Shown piece after piece: positions 10,384 to 22,439 of a stretch of 64,000 nt of DNA. A model generated the notes under the pieces. That model saw nothing but the letters and a program-made list of their open reading frames with translations, did not search any database and had not been told where the DNA came from. The stretch covers positions 13,144,001-13,208,000 of the forward strand of contig NC_091053.1 of the NCBI RefSeq assembly GCF_963966145.1, read 5' to 3'. The position numbers and the translations under genes were made by a program. Within the stretch, counting starts at the first letter, position 1. Each line of letters starts with the position of its first letter. The stretch comes from Tenebrio molitor (lineage: Eukaryota > Arthropoda > Insecta > Coleoptera > Tenebrionidae).

Positions 10384-10689
10384 ATGAAGTCACAGCATAT
10401 CTGATGCATGAACCATTTATCTACTCTGAAGGGTGTACTTATTCCTTTCCTACCCATAGTATGTATAATCAGAAAGCAAGGTAACTGGTGGTTGTTCACT
10501 CCAGCTCATATGTTTATTAATTGCTAAACATGTGCTTTAAATTATTATCATTAATATATGCTTTCATTAGCTCTTTCCTTAATAAATGTAATAAGTTATG
10601 TTGTACAAATTGCAAGAGTAATTCCATTAGAAAAATTTTATTTGGTAATTTTGAAAAGTTATACCTCAATTTTTTTTTTCTCCAACAGA

Positions 10690-11200
10690 TATAACCATGC
10701 AAGTTTGTGCGCCCCAAATGGCTGTATCTGCAATGCACTCCTTCACTCCCAGCACACCGAAAGGGTCTGTTCCACAAAATTTATTTAAAGGAATGAAGGA
10801 TATATCCCGAACAACTGCTACACCAAGGAAATTGAAGCTAATGGATATGATATGCAGAAAAGAAGATCACGTGAGGAAATTGAAGAAGATATGCAAAAAA
10901 ATCTAATGACTTCAAAGCCTTATGTGCCTTTGACAAGTCTCAAGTGGTACAGAAACTACTTAAGGGCATGGCTATGAGCACAGTGCATTTTCTTGTGTCA
11001 GAGTTGAGGAATGCACGGCGCGAACCCAGGGGACGACGATGGACCATAGAGGAAAAAGTTGTGGACTTAGTTCTAATGAAGAGAAGTCGCAAGGTGCTTC
11101 AGGTTTTTGAGCAAAATCGTCACCATGCCAAAATCAACAGCGGTTGCGTGACCGAAAAGACACCAGAGCTGAGAAGACGAAGCGTAAAAAATGGCTCATA
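10690..11200 (+). pseudogene. P-element/THAP-type transposase fragment
   Basis: An acceptor-like tract (polypyrimidine then ccaacag) ends at 10689. After it, frame 2 reads a basic region (TPRKLKLMDMICRKEDHVRKLKKI) that resembles the coiled segment after the DNA-binding domain in THAP9/P-type proteins. After a frame change, 10944-11100 reads ELRNARREPRGRRWTIEEKVVDLVLMKRSRK, matching the conserved RRW..EEK..AL..Y.RSPK block of P-element helical domains. No THAP zinc finger and no catalytic core are present. It could be a domesticated gene remnant; two frames and quick stops argue for a relic. Confidence 0.5.
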
Positions 11201-11320
11201 AATGAATATCTGTATACTTTTCACCTTATTTGATAACGTTTAACAATAACACTAATAAATTATCTGTGTCACTATTGATGAGGCTGAATGTTATTTTATA
11301 TTTAGTTATTTCATCCATAT

Positions 11321-11420
11321 GGTAACATCAAATCAACCAAAATTTTTGATAAATCGTGCAGATTGAGCTATGTTCTTGATTTGGACGATTTTTCAAATTT
11401 TTTGGTTGATCGATGTTACC
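11321..11420. repeat. Short foldback repeat
   Basis: About 100 bp with arms ggtaacatc...tcaaccaaaa and ttttttggttgatcgatgttacc. Small, non-coding. Confidence 0.5.
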
Positions 11421-11502
11421 AGTTTAAATTACGATATTTAGAACTCAACATTTTAAATTTGGCGCCCCCTATCCCACGCTCGTGGCGCGTGGCTAAAGTT
11501 AC

Positions 11503-11763
11503 ATATCGTCGTCTACACTAGCAACGCACGTAACTCCAAAATGCAAAATTTTACAAGAGCAACAATAAACTGTACCAGAAACAAAATTGCATTCTGCTAA
11601 CCGGCGAGTTCACCTGGATACAATTCGGTTACATTCGATTTCTTGTATCCAGGTGAACTCGCCGGTTAGCAGAATGCAATTTTGTTTCTGGTACAGTTTA
11701 TTGTTGCTCCTGTAAAATTTTGCATTTTGGAGTTACGTGCTTTGCTAGTGTAGACGACGATAT
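11503..11763. repeat. Near-perfect 121-bp inverted repeat with 19-bp spacer
   Basis: The left arm 11503-11623 starts atatcgtcgtctacactagc; the right arm 11643-11763 is its reverse complement with only two mismatches seen (c/a in gcaacgcacg, a/g in tttacaagagc). The spacer is 19 bp. A transcript would fold into a 120-bp duplex. No target duplication is obvious and no protein is encoded. Confidence 0.9.
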
Positions 11764-11926
11764 GCAGTTATTGTACAGCGTATTTATAAATGTCTGTTAT
11801 CACGTTGCCTTTGAAAAAAAAGCTAATTCTCTACAAAATCGTGAACTTGACTAGCAATGCACGTCAAAATAATTATACGTCAAGTAGAAAGATTGTGAAA
11901 GATGGAATTCGAACAAAATAAATTCA

Positions 11927-13235
11927 TTTTAGAGCAGTGGCGGCTCGTGGGTTTTATTGTTGAGGAGGCAAACTTGAACAAACATAGTAATAATAAATAC
12001 ACCATAATAATAATTTTTTTAAATATACTATACCGGGTGCCCCAAAATGCTTACCAGTACGTTGTTAAGTAAAAATATCAGGTAAAAATATTCAATCTTC
12101 TTTTTTGTAGAAGATATGAACCTACTGTCGCGAGCAATAAATTTTGCTCGTCAATGTCATTTCAAAATTTGGTTAGATTATCAAAATGACAATTAATGTA
12201 ATACAACATAATGATAGGTTATGAGTTATGACATTTACGACTGTTTTACAATTGAGCATTTTCAATTGCGTCAAAGAATGACCTTGACGACCAAAATTTG
12301 TTGTATTTTGATTGGTGTCGTTCGATACAAAGGGCAATATTTTTAAGATCATTAAATCTTAAACGCGACTAAACCGTGTTTTCTGTTTCAACAGCAAATA
12401 GCATGCAAGGCCAACAAAACAACAAATTTTTGTTCACACTTCCGACTAGTCGTGTGCATTTCTGATACCACGTAACCACGTAGTGTTAAATTACCATTTC
12501 TGCTTTCCACTTACGCATAAAAGGCCGATTAAATTTGGTTGTGGCTGATCTGGACTTTTTACAGTTTGTCGTAAGACAATGAATTAAATGGATGATTTAA
12601 CAATTAATCAATAACATCTTCGCAATTTCTTTAATTTCCATATATTTCTTCATTTTATTAAACAATATAAAAATAAATTAAAACACGGACTTTTGACCAG
12701 GGACCAATAACACCATTCCAAATCCAAAACAAAAACAAACGAGCACCTACAATCTACACTTGTAAACGACCACCGGTGCGTGGTCAAGAGTCAAGACTCG
12801 TTAGAGCTCGGCTACAGTTCGAGAGCCAACAGCGTTCGTTCCCGCGATGGTCATAAGTACATGAATCGTGACGTCTGTAAACAAGGCAAGCCTCCGGCCG
12901 AAGTCATTTCTCGGGCACAAAACGATTTATTCCGAGAGCCTCGATGCTAATTAGGCGCATTTCCATGCATTTTCGTCCGCTTAGTGGCGAACAATGCTGC
13001 GCTAAATTAAACTCTGCCTCCGGCCGACAAAAGCAACAAATGCTAACCGCTAAAATCTTCTTGTAACTCATTTTTAAGAGAATAATTATCATTTATAAGC
13101 AAATATCTTCATAAATAATATGATTTAATATAATATTTAATTAAGTATTATATTTTTTATTTTCTTTTTATTTAATTTTATTTGGGGAGGCACTGCCTCC
13201 GTTGCCTCCTCGGAGGAGCCGCCACTGTTTTAGAG
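11927..13235. mobile_element. Non-autonomous hAT element, 1293 bp
   Basis: The element (11935-13227) has ends CAGTGGCGGCTC and GAGCCGCCACTG and is flanked by the perfect 8-bp duplication ttttagag (11927-11934 and 13228-13235). Both marks are diagnostic of hAT. The inside holds no transposase frame; at about 12029 a mariner-like terminus (ccgggtgccccaaaatg) suggests a further nested remnant. No other gene in this span. Confidence 0.85.
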
Positions 13236-13479
13236 GCTTATTTTAGGAACTATTATTTACGATTTTTTTACACTTTCTTGACACGAAAATATGAAGACAA
13301 AGTTAATCGTTTATATACGGATACAGAGAGTTTAATTATAGAAACGTTATGTCACAATTTTTATGATGATATTAAAGAAAATTTTATCCTTTTTAACACT
13401 TCCAATTATGACGGAACAAGAAATCCCCCGATCGTTCAACACACAATTGTGTTCCAAGTGGATTCAAATCATGTCAGGG

Positions 13480-14380
13480 AGCATGAATCAAGTTCAACTT
13501 CATTTTACAAGGCGTCACATAACGCAACAAGAAATCTCTCGATTGTTCATCACACAATTTTATGAGAAAACAACACATAACGCAACAAGAAATCTCTCGA
13601 TCGTTGATCACACAATTTTATGAGAAGAAATCGCATAACAATTTTTTTAAAACACATAACACAATAAAAAATCTCCCGATCGTTGATCACACAATTTTAT
13701 GAGAAGAAATCGCATAACAATTTTTTTAAAACACATAACACAATAAAAAATCTCCCGATCGTTGATCGCACAATTTTTTGAGAAGAAATCGCATAACAAT
13801 TTTTTTAAAACACAACACAATAAAAAATCTCCCGATCGTTGATCACACAATTTTATGAGAAGAAATCGTATAACAATTTTTTTAAAACACATAACACAAT
13901 TTTATGAAAAGAAATCGTATAACAATTTTTTTAAAACACATAACACAATTTTATGAGAAGAAATTTCCCATCACACACACACAAATTTTATGAGGCCATC
14001 TTTGCTGTTGGTGTTGTTACTGCTAATCCAAAATCGAACTTTATTTTATAAGGCGTCACATAACAAATTTTAAAACACATAACGCAACAAGAAACCTCCC
14101 GATTTTTCATCACACAATTTTATGAGAAGAAATTTCCCATCACACACACACACACAATTTTATGAAGCCATCTTTGCTGTTGGTGTTGCTGCTGCTAATC
14201 CAAAATCGAACTTTATTTTATAAGGAGTCGCCCGATTTTTCATCACACAATTTTATGACAAAGAATCTTTCATCACACACACAATTTTATGAGACAATCG
14301 TTGCTGTTGGTGTTGCCGCTGTTAATCCAAAATCGAACTTTATTTTATAAGGAGTCGCATAACAATTTTTTTTCCACTTC
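13480..14380 (+). repeat. Satellite-like tandem array
   Basis: Units of about 79 bp recur with small changes between 13530 and 13950 (marks: ctcccgatcgttgatcacac, then tttatgagaagaaatcgc). They grade into a longer unit, seen about three times between 13960 and 14370, with tttgctgttggtgttg and aaaatcgaactttattttat. Frames across it exist only because the array is homogeneous. Confidence 0.8.
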
Positions 14381-15378
14381 AACATCAAATCAAACTTTTA
14401 AGCGCTCTATGATCGAACCAACTCGAATTTAAATTTCAACATGAAATCAAACACTTGCACGAGCGCACAACGACTAAACCAAGAGATCGACCACCGCTTT
14501 GAATCGAACTCAACTTTTCATCGCAACAGAAAAACAAACTTTTACGGAAATAATAACTGCAATACTGGGGTGCGATTCTCGAATAAATGCGAAGGCTATT
14601 CGTATGCGCAAAGTGGTCAAATGCGAGCGATTTGCCAGAATTGGTATTCTCGAACTACATTTTCGTTTGCGTACACCAAAATCTGCGAACGGAACGTTAC
14701 GAGTGGTCCACTATCACTCGCAAGTAATTGCATGTGGTGTGCAAGTTCAATTCTAACCTAAAACTTAACCTCAGAGATAACTTCTAATCTTAAATAAGTG
14801 TATCTAATAAAAGCTTGAACAAGTGAACATTGTTGTTGTTACTGTGTAAAACACAGATGTAATTCGCTTCAACCACTTTTAAGACAACAACTTCCAGATT
14901 TCGAATATTGGGAAAAAATCGTGGGAATAAACATATAAAATCAAATTTTTGGTCATTTTAGACATGTTCAGGTCAGGCAGTTAAAAAGTAAAATAGACGT
15001 TTAATAAAGGGCATTTTAGTCCGATTAGGCAGAATTAATAATGCGGTTAGAATTATCTTAATTAAGCCAGAAATCATTTACAGGTTGTTTCCTAAAAAGC
15101 GCCGCAAACCGTAGCTCCGTTATTTATTGTCCGATTTTAAAAAACAAAAAAGGTAATAAAATGGTTAAAAAGCACCACATTTTTTTTACATTGTTTAAAA
15201 CCCAGCATCTGGGCCAAAACCACTCTCATCCATCGTTTCTCGATTTAGTTTAGTTTACCTAGCCTAAGGCCAGTTTATTGAAGCGAAATTAAGTTAATCG
15301 TAATCAAATGCGAGATTAACTGAACTCATGATCAGATTGAACCAATCGAAGTTTCGGATTTATGGGTTAATCATCATA
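14381..15378. other. No gene recognised; weak mariner-end similarity
   Basis: Contains CGAATC-rich sequence loosely like that at 18370-18560, and at about 15083 a string (gttgtttcctaaaaagcg) like a mariner terminus. At 15265-15285 a block like ggccagtttat is mirrored at 17945-17960 outside the Sailor element. No supportable gene. Confidence 0.35.
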
Positions 15379-17904
15379 AAGTCCATTCACGTTGGATTTT
15401 CCTCGTCAAGGTCAAATAATTTAATATTGTGGCGGTGTGATTTTTACTTCAAAAATGCTTTAGCTGTGTATGTCACCAATACGGGCTGATAAAGTAACCA
15501 AGTCATTCGCAGACTGTAGAGGTTATGTTGTTCGCTGTCAGCAAAGAAATAGTTATTTTTCAAATATTGTAATTAACCTTCTTAGAGGATGACAATAGGT
15601 AATAAATTAATAATACATCCATTTTGTTATCATTTGCACTAAAAATAGTGTCAGTTCTTATAGTCGGAGAGCTGATGACGAATTTAGGGAAGGTATTTTA
15701 GGCAATCAGAAATATAAAAAATTGTACTATTTGAATATTAGTGCATCAGGAATCGAGAGTCGCAAAGGGCGTTTGCGGTTATTTTACTACTGCGCAGCAC
15801 ATAACATTTGCAAGAAATTAATCCCAAAAAACATACTTTAGGCAACTTGAAATTATATTAATTTTTTAGCTTAACATTTATAGATTACAGAAATAAAAAT
15901 GCCAGATTATTTGGACCGTTTTAAAGTACAGCCCGACTGCCCCAAAGTCATTTTTTTAGAGTACGCAAAAAATATACTTTAGGCAGTCTGAAATTTTTAT
16001 GGCAGATTTATTAATTGATATTAAAAATATGTGCAACAAAGAAAATAATTCTCTTTTTAGATTTTGAAAGAAATGTATTTTAAAACTGAATGATAGGTAT
16101 GGTATGAGAGCAAGAAGATAATGAAAACATGTTTGATAAATTATAAATAAATAAATTCCATCTTCTAAATAACTTCTGTTGTGATAGTTTCCACATCACT
16201 GTCAGTATCTGTACTGGCATTTATATTAGAGTCGTTATAATTTGTGGTTTGTATGTCACTTGAAAAATCAAGAGAATTATTTAATTTCCGTCGTTTTTCT
16301 AATGGCAAATCACAATTGGATTCAGCATCAGAACTAAACTCTGAAGATTCATCATCTGATTCAGCTAAAGATATTATTACTGGTGGAATATCATCTATTG
16401 GGAAATTGCCCATCAACTTTTGCCAATCATCTTTAATTAATTTTTCACAGTGGGCGACACTATTTGCCCACATTTGCGGTGTATAATTTGACAAAGCCGT
16501 TTTCCACAAGTTTGTAACTTTATCTTTTGAACGAGGTTGGGAACGAATGTGTTTATTATAATACCCCCATACCATTTCTATTGGGTTGAATTGACAATGA
16601 TATGGGGGTAGGCGCAAAACTTCATATCCTTGTTTGAAAAGGATCTCATCTATTTCATATTTCCGGTTATGTCTTGCTTGATCTAAATAAGGTTTAATAA
16701 CATTCCAAAGATTTTTTTTATTTAATGACTGGTCAAAAGTTATATTTTGAGAAGATGCCCACTCTTGCAATTTTGATTTGGATACATTCGAAGTTGGCAA
16801 TTTGTTAAGAACTACAGAATGGTATGGAGCGTTATCCATAATTATTACAGTTTTACCACTCAGTTCTCTTAGCGCTGGAATTAATTGATTTTCAACCCAA
16901 TTTTTAAATAAATCTCCGTTCATTGTTCGGTGATAATCACGGTGTTCTATTTTGCTATGCAAAAAATAATCACAACCTTTTAAAAAGCCATTTTTGTGGC
17001 CTGCGTGCAAAACAGTAAACCTTTTTCCTTCTGTGGGAATTTTGGAGGGATTTGCTCTTAAATCGCCATCGCGAACCCACAAACGAACCTGACTCCCATT
17101 CTCATAAATCCACGTTTCGTCTAGATATATAAAATTAATATTTTCCACCTTTGAATATTGTAAATACTTTTTTAAGAAACAAATCTTCTTTGAAAGAAGT
17201 TGTTTGCTTTCCACCAAAATTTTTCAACCATTTACTTTTTTGTATCTATATCCCATGGATTTTAGTATTTTGTATAATGTGGTTCGGCCTGCGGTATATT
17301 CTACTTCTTCTTTAGCAAAATGTAATAAGTTGTCTAGGGTAAAAAATTTGTTTTCTTTATGATAACTGTGAATCTTTAATGCCAATTCTTCCTTAAGCCA
17401 AACATTAGAGAAAAATTGACATTTTTGTCTAGGTTTATTCTTAGAAGATTTAATTTCTTGACCGCTTTCATGTGCTCGTAAAATTGATTTTGCCGTTTTA
17501 GATGAAACTTGTGGAGGGTAAAATGATAAATAGGCAAGGTAAATATGTACATCCTGCATAATAATACCGAAAAAATGTGGGCTAAATTTTTGTTCAAGGA
17601 GTTCGGTTGGGAATCAGGATAGGCATTTTTCAGTACTTGGCTACATTTAATTAACGCAATTTTCAAATCAGCTGATAATAAAACCTTCTTTTTTCTTTCC
17701 GCCATATTCAAATTAACCAGGAATAGGATAGGAACAGAATTTAATGAAAAAATCTGTGAGTTTGTTTCACTCGTCAAACTAACATTCAAATTTAAAGATG
17801 TCAAATCGCTCTAACATGATAATGTGAAAATTACTAGGAAATGAGGCGCAGGTTTGCAACATGACAACAATTTGGCAGGGAAAATCCAACGTGAATGGAC
17901 TTTA
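15377..17904 (-). mobile_element. Sailor-like IS630/Tc1/mariner transposon with TIRs and TA duplication
   Basis: A perfect 24-bp terminal inverted repeat (starts aagtccattcacgttggatt) is at 15379-15402 and inverted at 17879-17902, each bounded outside by TA (15377-15378 and 17903-17904). The element is 2524 bp, and its single transposase gene is on the minus strand. Termini, duplication and transposase type agree, so the boundaries are firm. Confidence 0.9.
16165..17704 (-). pseudogene. Sailor-like DDE transposase, long D-E spacing, two lesions
   Basis: Starts at the ATG near 17704 (MAERKKKVLLSADLK). An HTH-bearing region follows, then the catalytic core from 17217: YLDETW (first D), IIMDNAPYH (second D) and NPIEMVWGYYNKH (E). 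There are 85 residues between the second D and the E, far from the 34 of Tc1/mariner and close to the DD82E group known as Sailor. The tail is acidic and serine-rich. Lesions: an in-frame TGA at about 17224-17226 (probably CGA, since the second copy has Arg there) and a 14-nt frame-breaking insert at about 17553-17566. Otherwise the 350-residue core is open. The role is TA-targeted cut-and-paste transposition. Group name inferred from spacing and motifs. Confidence 0.8.
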
Positions 17905-18037
17905 CATTGAAATTTAAGTCAAATTGAATATTTAATTTTCTTTCTATAAACTGGCCCTTAACCTATTACGTGAATAAAATTATAGTAATTATTACGTGGT
18001 TTTTACGTGACGTGTTATCTGGTTGGAGTTAGTAATG

Positions 18038-18125
18038 GGCAAATTTGTATAAAAAGATTGATTCAATGAATCGATTAATTTCGAAATGACCGATTCGATG
18101 AATCGGAATATCGATTCCGTAATTA
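18038..18125 (+). repeat. hAT-end-like fragment (family H)
   Basis: The string tagtaatgggcaaatttgta is followed by gattcaatgaatcgattaat, a pattern shared with the ends of the element at 26183-29559 and with 19675-19725. No partner end with duplication found here. Confidence 0.4.
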
Positions 18126-18934
18126 ATAACGGCTTAAGCACTTTTTTTTTTTACTTTCCAACACATTTTTTTTTGTAAATATGTAACTGGAAAGTGAAAA
18201 GTGATACAAGTTGCTATTTCTTTTTCCGTCATATCGGTGCGCGGAATCACACTTCGATTTTTGAAATTAGGGAATATTATTTTATGACAGTTCCTTTTTG
18301 TGTATTATGTTAACAACACTGGACATTTTGCATCGTTGCCACACTTCGCCACTGAAGTAAGATTTCGCATACGCAGTCAGTTACGATTCGAATGAGATGC
18401 AATTCGAGAATAACGAAGATAGTTGCGATGCGCAAATTCTTACACGCATTATATTCTATTCGCAAGTTTACGAGTACTTTCGAGAATCGTACCCCTGGCA
18501 TCAAGAGCGACCACCGCTTCGAAACGACATTTCAACTACACGTCCGACGAATGAATTGAAATCTGCAACCGCTTCGAATTAACGTCGGTCACCCCTTCAC
18601 ATTTACATCTCAACATGAAATCCACAGAACACATGAAATCAAACATCTTGCGCAGCGAACAACCGTCCACTTTACCACTCAAGCAGGGTCTCCAGATTGA
18701 AATGTTACTATGTCGCCACCAGATGACTCTTAAGTCGCCAAAAATCGCCAACCGGGAAATTCAAAATAATTTTCAATAAATGAAACATTATTCTTTGAGT
18801 TTTTAAAATGTATTAAAAATACATACAAAAATACATTTTTAAGAACAAAAAAAAATATATTTATATAAAAATATTTGAAAGGGATAACTTCTATCATATA
18901 TTATAGTAAAGTAGCTAAAAAGTTACAATCTAAA

Positions 18935-19115
18935 TACAGCGTGATCAGCAATGACTGAGTCTGTTGGCAATGAAACAATTGAAAAGTACTGGTGTTTTTT
19001 GTCTCGTAATTCGCACTGACTGAATTTTTTAACTTGAGACGACATTAAAAACATTTTTGGTTATGCCGGTTACGTTTATGCAATTACAAAAATGAACTTA
19101 TGATTGTAATTTTCA
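18935..19115. mobile_element. MITE family M2, copy 2 (one end lost)
   Basis: Begins tacagcgtgatcagcaatga and follows the 27004 copy for about 180 bp (including acttgagacgacattaaaaa), but the distal terminus is missing. Confidence 0.6.
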
Positions 19116-20583
19116 AATTTCTATATAATATGTCATACCAAAGTTAACCTATTTGTGATAAAGCCGTAATTAAACGATGCAAATTTGTAAATTTTGACTT
19201 ATGTGATTGTCATTTTTGTCCCAGTTTTATTTGTCCATCGACTGTACCTATGTAGGTACTCAAATTGCCGCCAATCAAGTACTATGCCGGCCAAAAATTT
19301 TGGCCGTCATTATCTGTCAATTCAAAAAAAAAATTGTAATCCGTACTTTATTGTCATCATGATTACCGTCTTGATTATGAACGTTATTTTTTGGGTGCTA
19401 AATTTCAAAACTCAAAATTATTTTGTCATTTCTACTACACAGAACGTTTACCTCAGGTTATCTATGTACGATTGCTCTAATTTTGTTCAATCATGTCGGA
19501 TTTTTGGAATATCTGAGCTTCAAACAATTTAAATTAATTGTCAAAATGACAAGAATCGAAAGTGGGGTTACGATTCCTAAAGGTTTATTTACACTTTACT
19601 TGAATGTCAAGAAAGTGACGGCCTACACATCACGGATTAGTACACATGAATTGCCGCCCGGGTGGAGCATGGAGCTAATCATGGGCAAATTTGTATGAAA
19701 AGATCGATACGATGAATTTATTGATTATTAAAAAAAACTTGTTGCGGCGGGTTTAAGGAATAAAGAAAGCCACTGGCACCAAGGCGACATCCGAAGCCGA
19801 ACCGAATATCCGATGGGCCGTTCCTAGTCATAAATAAAAGGTTGCTTTGCTAGAGAATGAACGATTGGCATGGCATCTGGCATCAATTCTATGCATTACC
19901 AGCGCAGGGCGCCTTCCCGCCTTCCTTCTTCTCAATATAACAATAATAAATAACTTCCTTTGCAATGGACAGATGACTGATGAGTGTTACTGCCAACACT
20001 TTTTTCTTAAAGTCACTAGAGAGATGACCGGGAAATTCAAAATTATTGGTAACCGTTGGCGAGCAAATCGCCTTTAATTTAATTGAAAATCGCCCATTTA
20101 ATCCCCAGTCGCAAGTTTAAAATTTTAGAGCCAAAACCTAATGGAAAATCGCCAAAATGGCGATAAATCGCCAAATCTGGAAACCCTGGACTCAAGAAGT
20201 AATGAGCTAGAATCGACCCCCACTTTTTCAGGTCAAAACACAATCCAAACACTGACACAATCGAATGAGCCAGGATCGGCCACTACTTTTCAAGGACACT
20301 GACCAACTCAAATCTTCGAGCGCTCTTGTGAGCCAGGATCGGCCTCTCTTAACTACTACTAGTTTACAAATAATTATTTTTTTTATATACCTTTTATCAA
20401 AACCTTGTTTTTATGTTTAGTTGTCTTCTATAAAACACAAATGATAGTCAAAATCTTTTTGTCACCTCACAGTTTTTTGCTAAAAAATATCATATTTCTG
20501 CTTCTCTGCACGAATGCCTGCGATTTAAAGTTCATTGTTTTAAGACATCTGGTATCAGAAAGTGTCCTAAATTGTACAAAATG
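19116..20583. other. No gene recognised
   Basis: AT-rich sequence with a family H fragment at about 19675-19725. The longest open frames (91 and 112 residues) overlap each other and show no motif. Confidence 0.35.
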
Positions 20584-20980
20584 TACAGTGTGGAATAAAA
20601 TGATTTACATCTAGTTATCTTTGGATTACCCTTGTAAAAATATGAAATGCCGCTCTACAAAAAAAAAAGAAAGCCTAACCTCAAAATATATATCCAAATT
20701 CCAAATGTGATTTATTGCGAAGGGATGATGTGAATGCAAAGTTGAGATTGAAATTAAAAAGGAGCTAACAAAAGCAAGTCACAGCTAGTGTTGAAAGTGG
20801 CCACCAACGTTTGTTAATTCAATTTAGTAAATTGTAACAATTGTCAATTCGATTTATGACATGTATTGACAGAACTAATAGTTCGGCACTTCGAAAAAAA
20901 AAGTAGAGCGGTACAGGAAAATTTACATGTGCAAAAATTACAAAGGTAACTAGATGTAAATCATTTTATTCCACACTGTA
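20582..20980. mobile_element. TA-type MITE, about 397 bp
   Basis: Terminal inverted repeats of about 34 bp begin tacagtgtggaataaaatga at 20584 and are mirrored at 20947-20980; a second shared block, accgctctac/gccgctctac, lies inside each arm. TA at both outer edges. Non-coding. Confidence 0.75.
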
Positions 20981-22268
20981 TAATAGTAGATCGGGGAAAT
21001 TATCTTCTGATCGTTTTTGTTGCGTTTGTGGACAATTTATATTTGCCAAAAAAGGAAAACCTATATCAGAAGCACTGAAATCAGGATATCTGCATTAATT
21101 TGGTTTTGCAATAACAAATCAAGAGAAGAAATGGGTTTCACACGTTTTTTTGTGAAAGCTGCAGGATAACTCTAATACGATGGGTATCTGGAAAAAAATT
21201 CTTCGATTTGGAGTTCCAGTACATACATATTTTGGTGAGAGCCCGTGAATCACGAAAACGACTGTTATTTATGCATGACACGGACTTTAGGTATAAATTC
21301 CAAAAACAAACATAAAATTCTTTGTCCTGATGTTCTCTCTGTTACAAAGTCGACTCTACATTCAGAAATCCTACCCCATCCTGTTTGTCTTTGAAAGAAA
21401 AAAATGCTTGGATATCCTCTAAAAATGTTGTCAAAGGATTTTTAAGAAATAAAAAAGATGACTAATATGGAAAATTGTCCCGCAATTATTGCACCCATCA
21501 CTAGATGGGTGTAAATATGTCTCTTAAAATACATTTCTTTCACTCGCATTTGGACTTCTTTCGTGAAAACTTAGGTAGCACGAGTGACGAGCAGAGCGAG
21601 CGGTTTCATCACGATGGGATTTTTTTTTGAGATCGGCACAAAGGCTTTTGGGATGAAAGTACGTTAGGGGATTACTGTTGGTCTGTTATAAGGGAACCTG
21701 ATGCAGAAAATTATAAGAAACAAAGTAAAATGGGTCATTTTTGATTTTGTTGATTTAGGAATTACTCTTGTATTATTATTGTTAAAGATTAAATAGTTTT
21801 TTAACCTGACGTGATAGAATTTTTTGAATATTTTTTCTGAACTCAGTGCCCCAAAAAGTGTACAAGAAATTACAATTTTCAGTTAAGGTATATAAACCGT
21901 GTAAACCAGTGTAGTTATTTACATTAGAGTACGGAAGGTGTAGGTCTATTTTCCTGCGCGACAACTGGTTTCGGTCACGATGGCGCAGCCGAGTGGCTGA
22001 TTAGTTGGAGCGCCGGAAAATACCTCCCGTACGACATTTGTATTAGACTTTTCGGCTGACCAAAATATTGAATTTTAAAAAAATCAAGACCAATTTTATT
22101 GTAGAATTTGACATCGTCAATAAAGAATCGAATGCTGTGGAATCAATTCCTTGACGACGGTGACCGCTCATTTGTTTTTCCTAACAAATTATTTGCTGTG
22201 TTTATTAGGTTAAATTGTCACTGTTAGTGCTTGAAATTTTGATTTTGGTGTGTTAATCGACTGAAAAA
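20981..22268. other. No gene recognised
   Basis: Low-complexity, AT-rich sequence. A tRNA-like string at 21977 (tggcgcagccgagtggct) lacks the rest of a tRNA or a B box. Confidence 0.35.
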
Positions 22269-22439
22269 ATGTCTAGTTCAGATAGTGAGTTAAATGTGAG
22301 ACCAGATACAGTGCGAGTCGTAAAAGAAGCCCTAAATTCTGAATACATAATTATATTGACGTCCAACTCGGAAATAATGGAATTGACAGTAACCAAACAC
22401 ATTCCTAGATTGTTCTCTAAAGTGGAGCATACAGAGTGA
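22269..22439 (+). pseudogene. 56-residue ORF, N-terminal fragment of an unknown element protein
   Basis: The ATG at 22269 follows cgactgaaaaa and opens MSSSDSELNVRPDTVRVVKEAL. It is a serine/acid start followed by a helix, loosely like the N-termini of insect Crypton-type recombinases. The frame ends where a mariner-like terminus (tacagagtgatcacaaaa, 22430) begins, so the stop is contributed by an insertion. Function not established. Confidence 0.3.

Noticed and set aside
13480..14380. CRISPR-like direct repeats
   Set aside because: Units are contiguous tandem copies without unique spacers, in a eukaryotic sequence.
21970..22020. tRNA- or SINE-like A box (tggcgcagccgagtggct)
   Set aside because: No cloverleaf, anticodon stem or B box follows within the expected distance.
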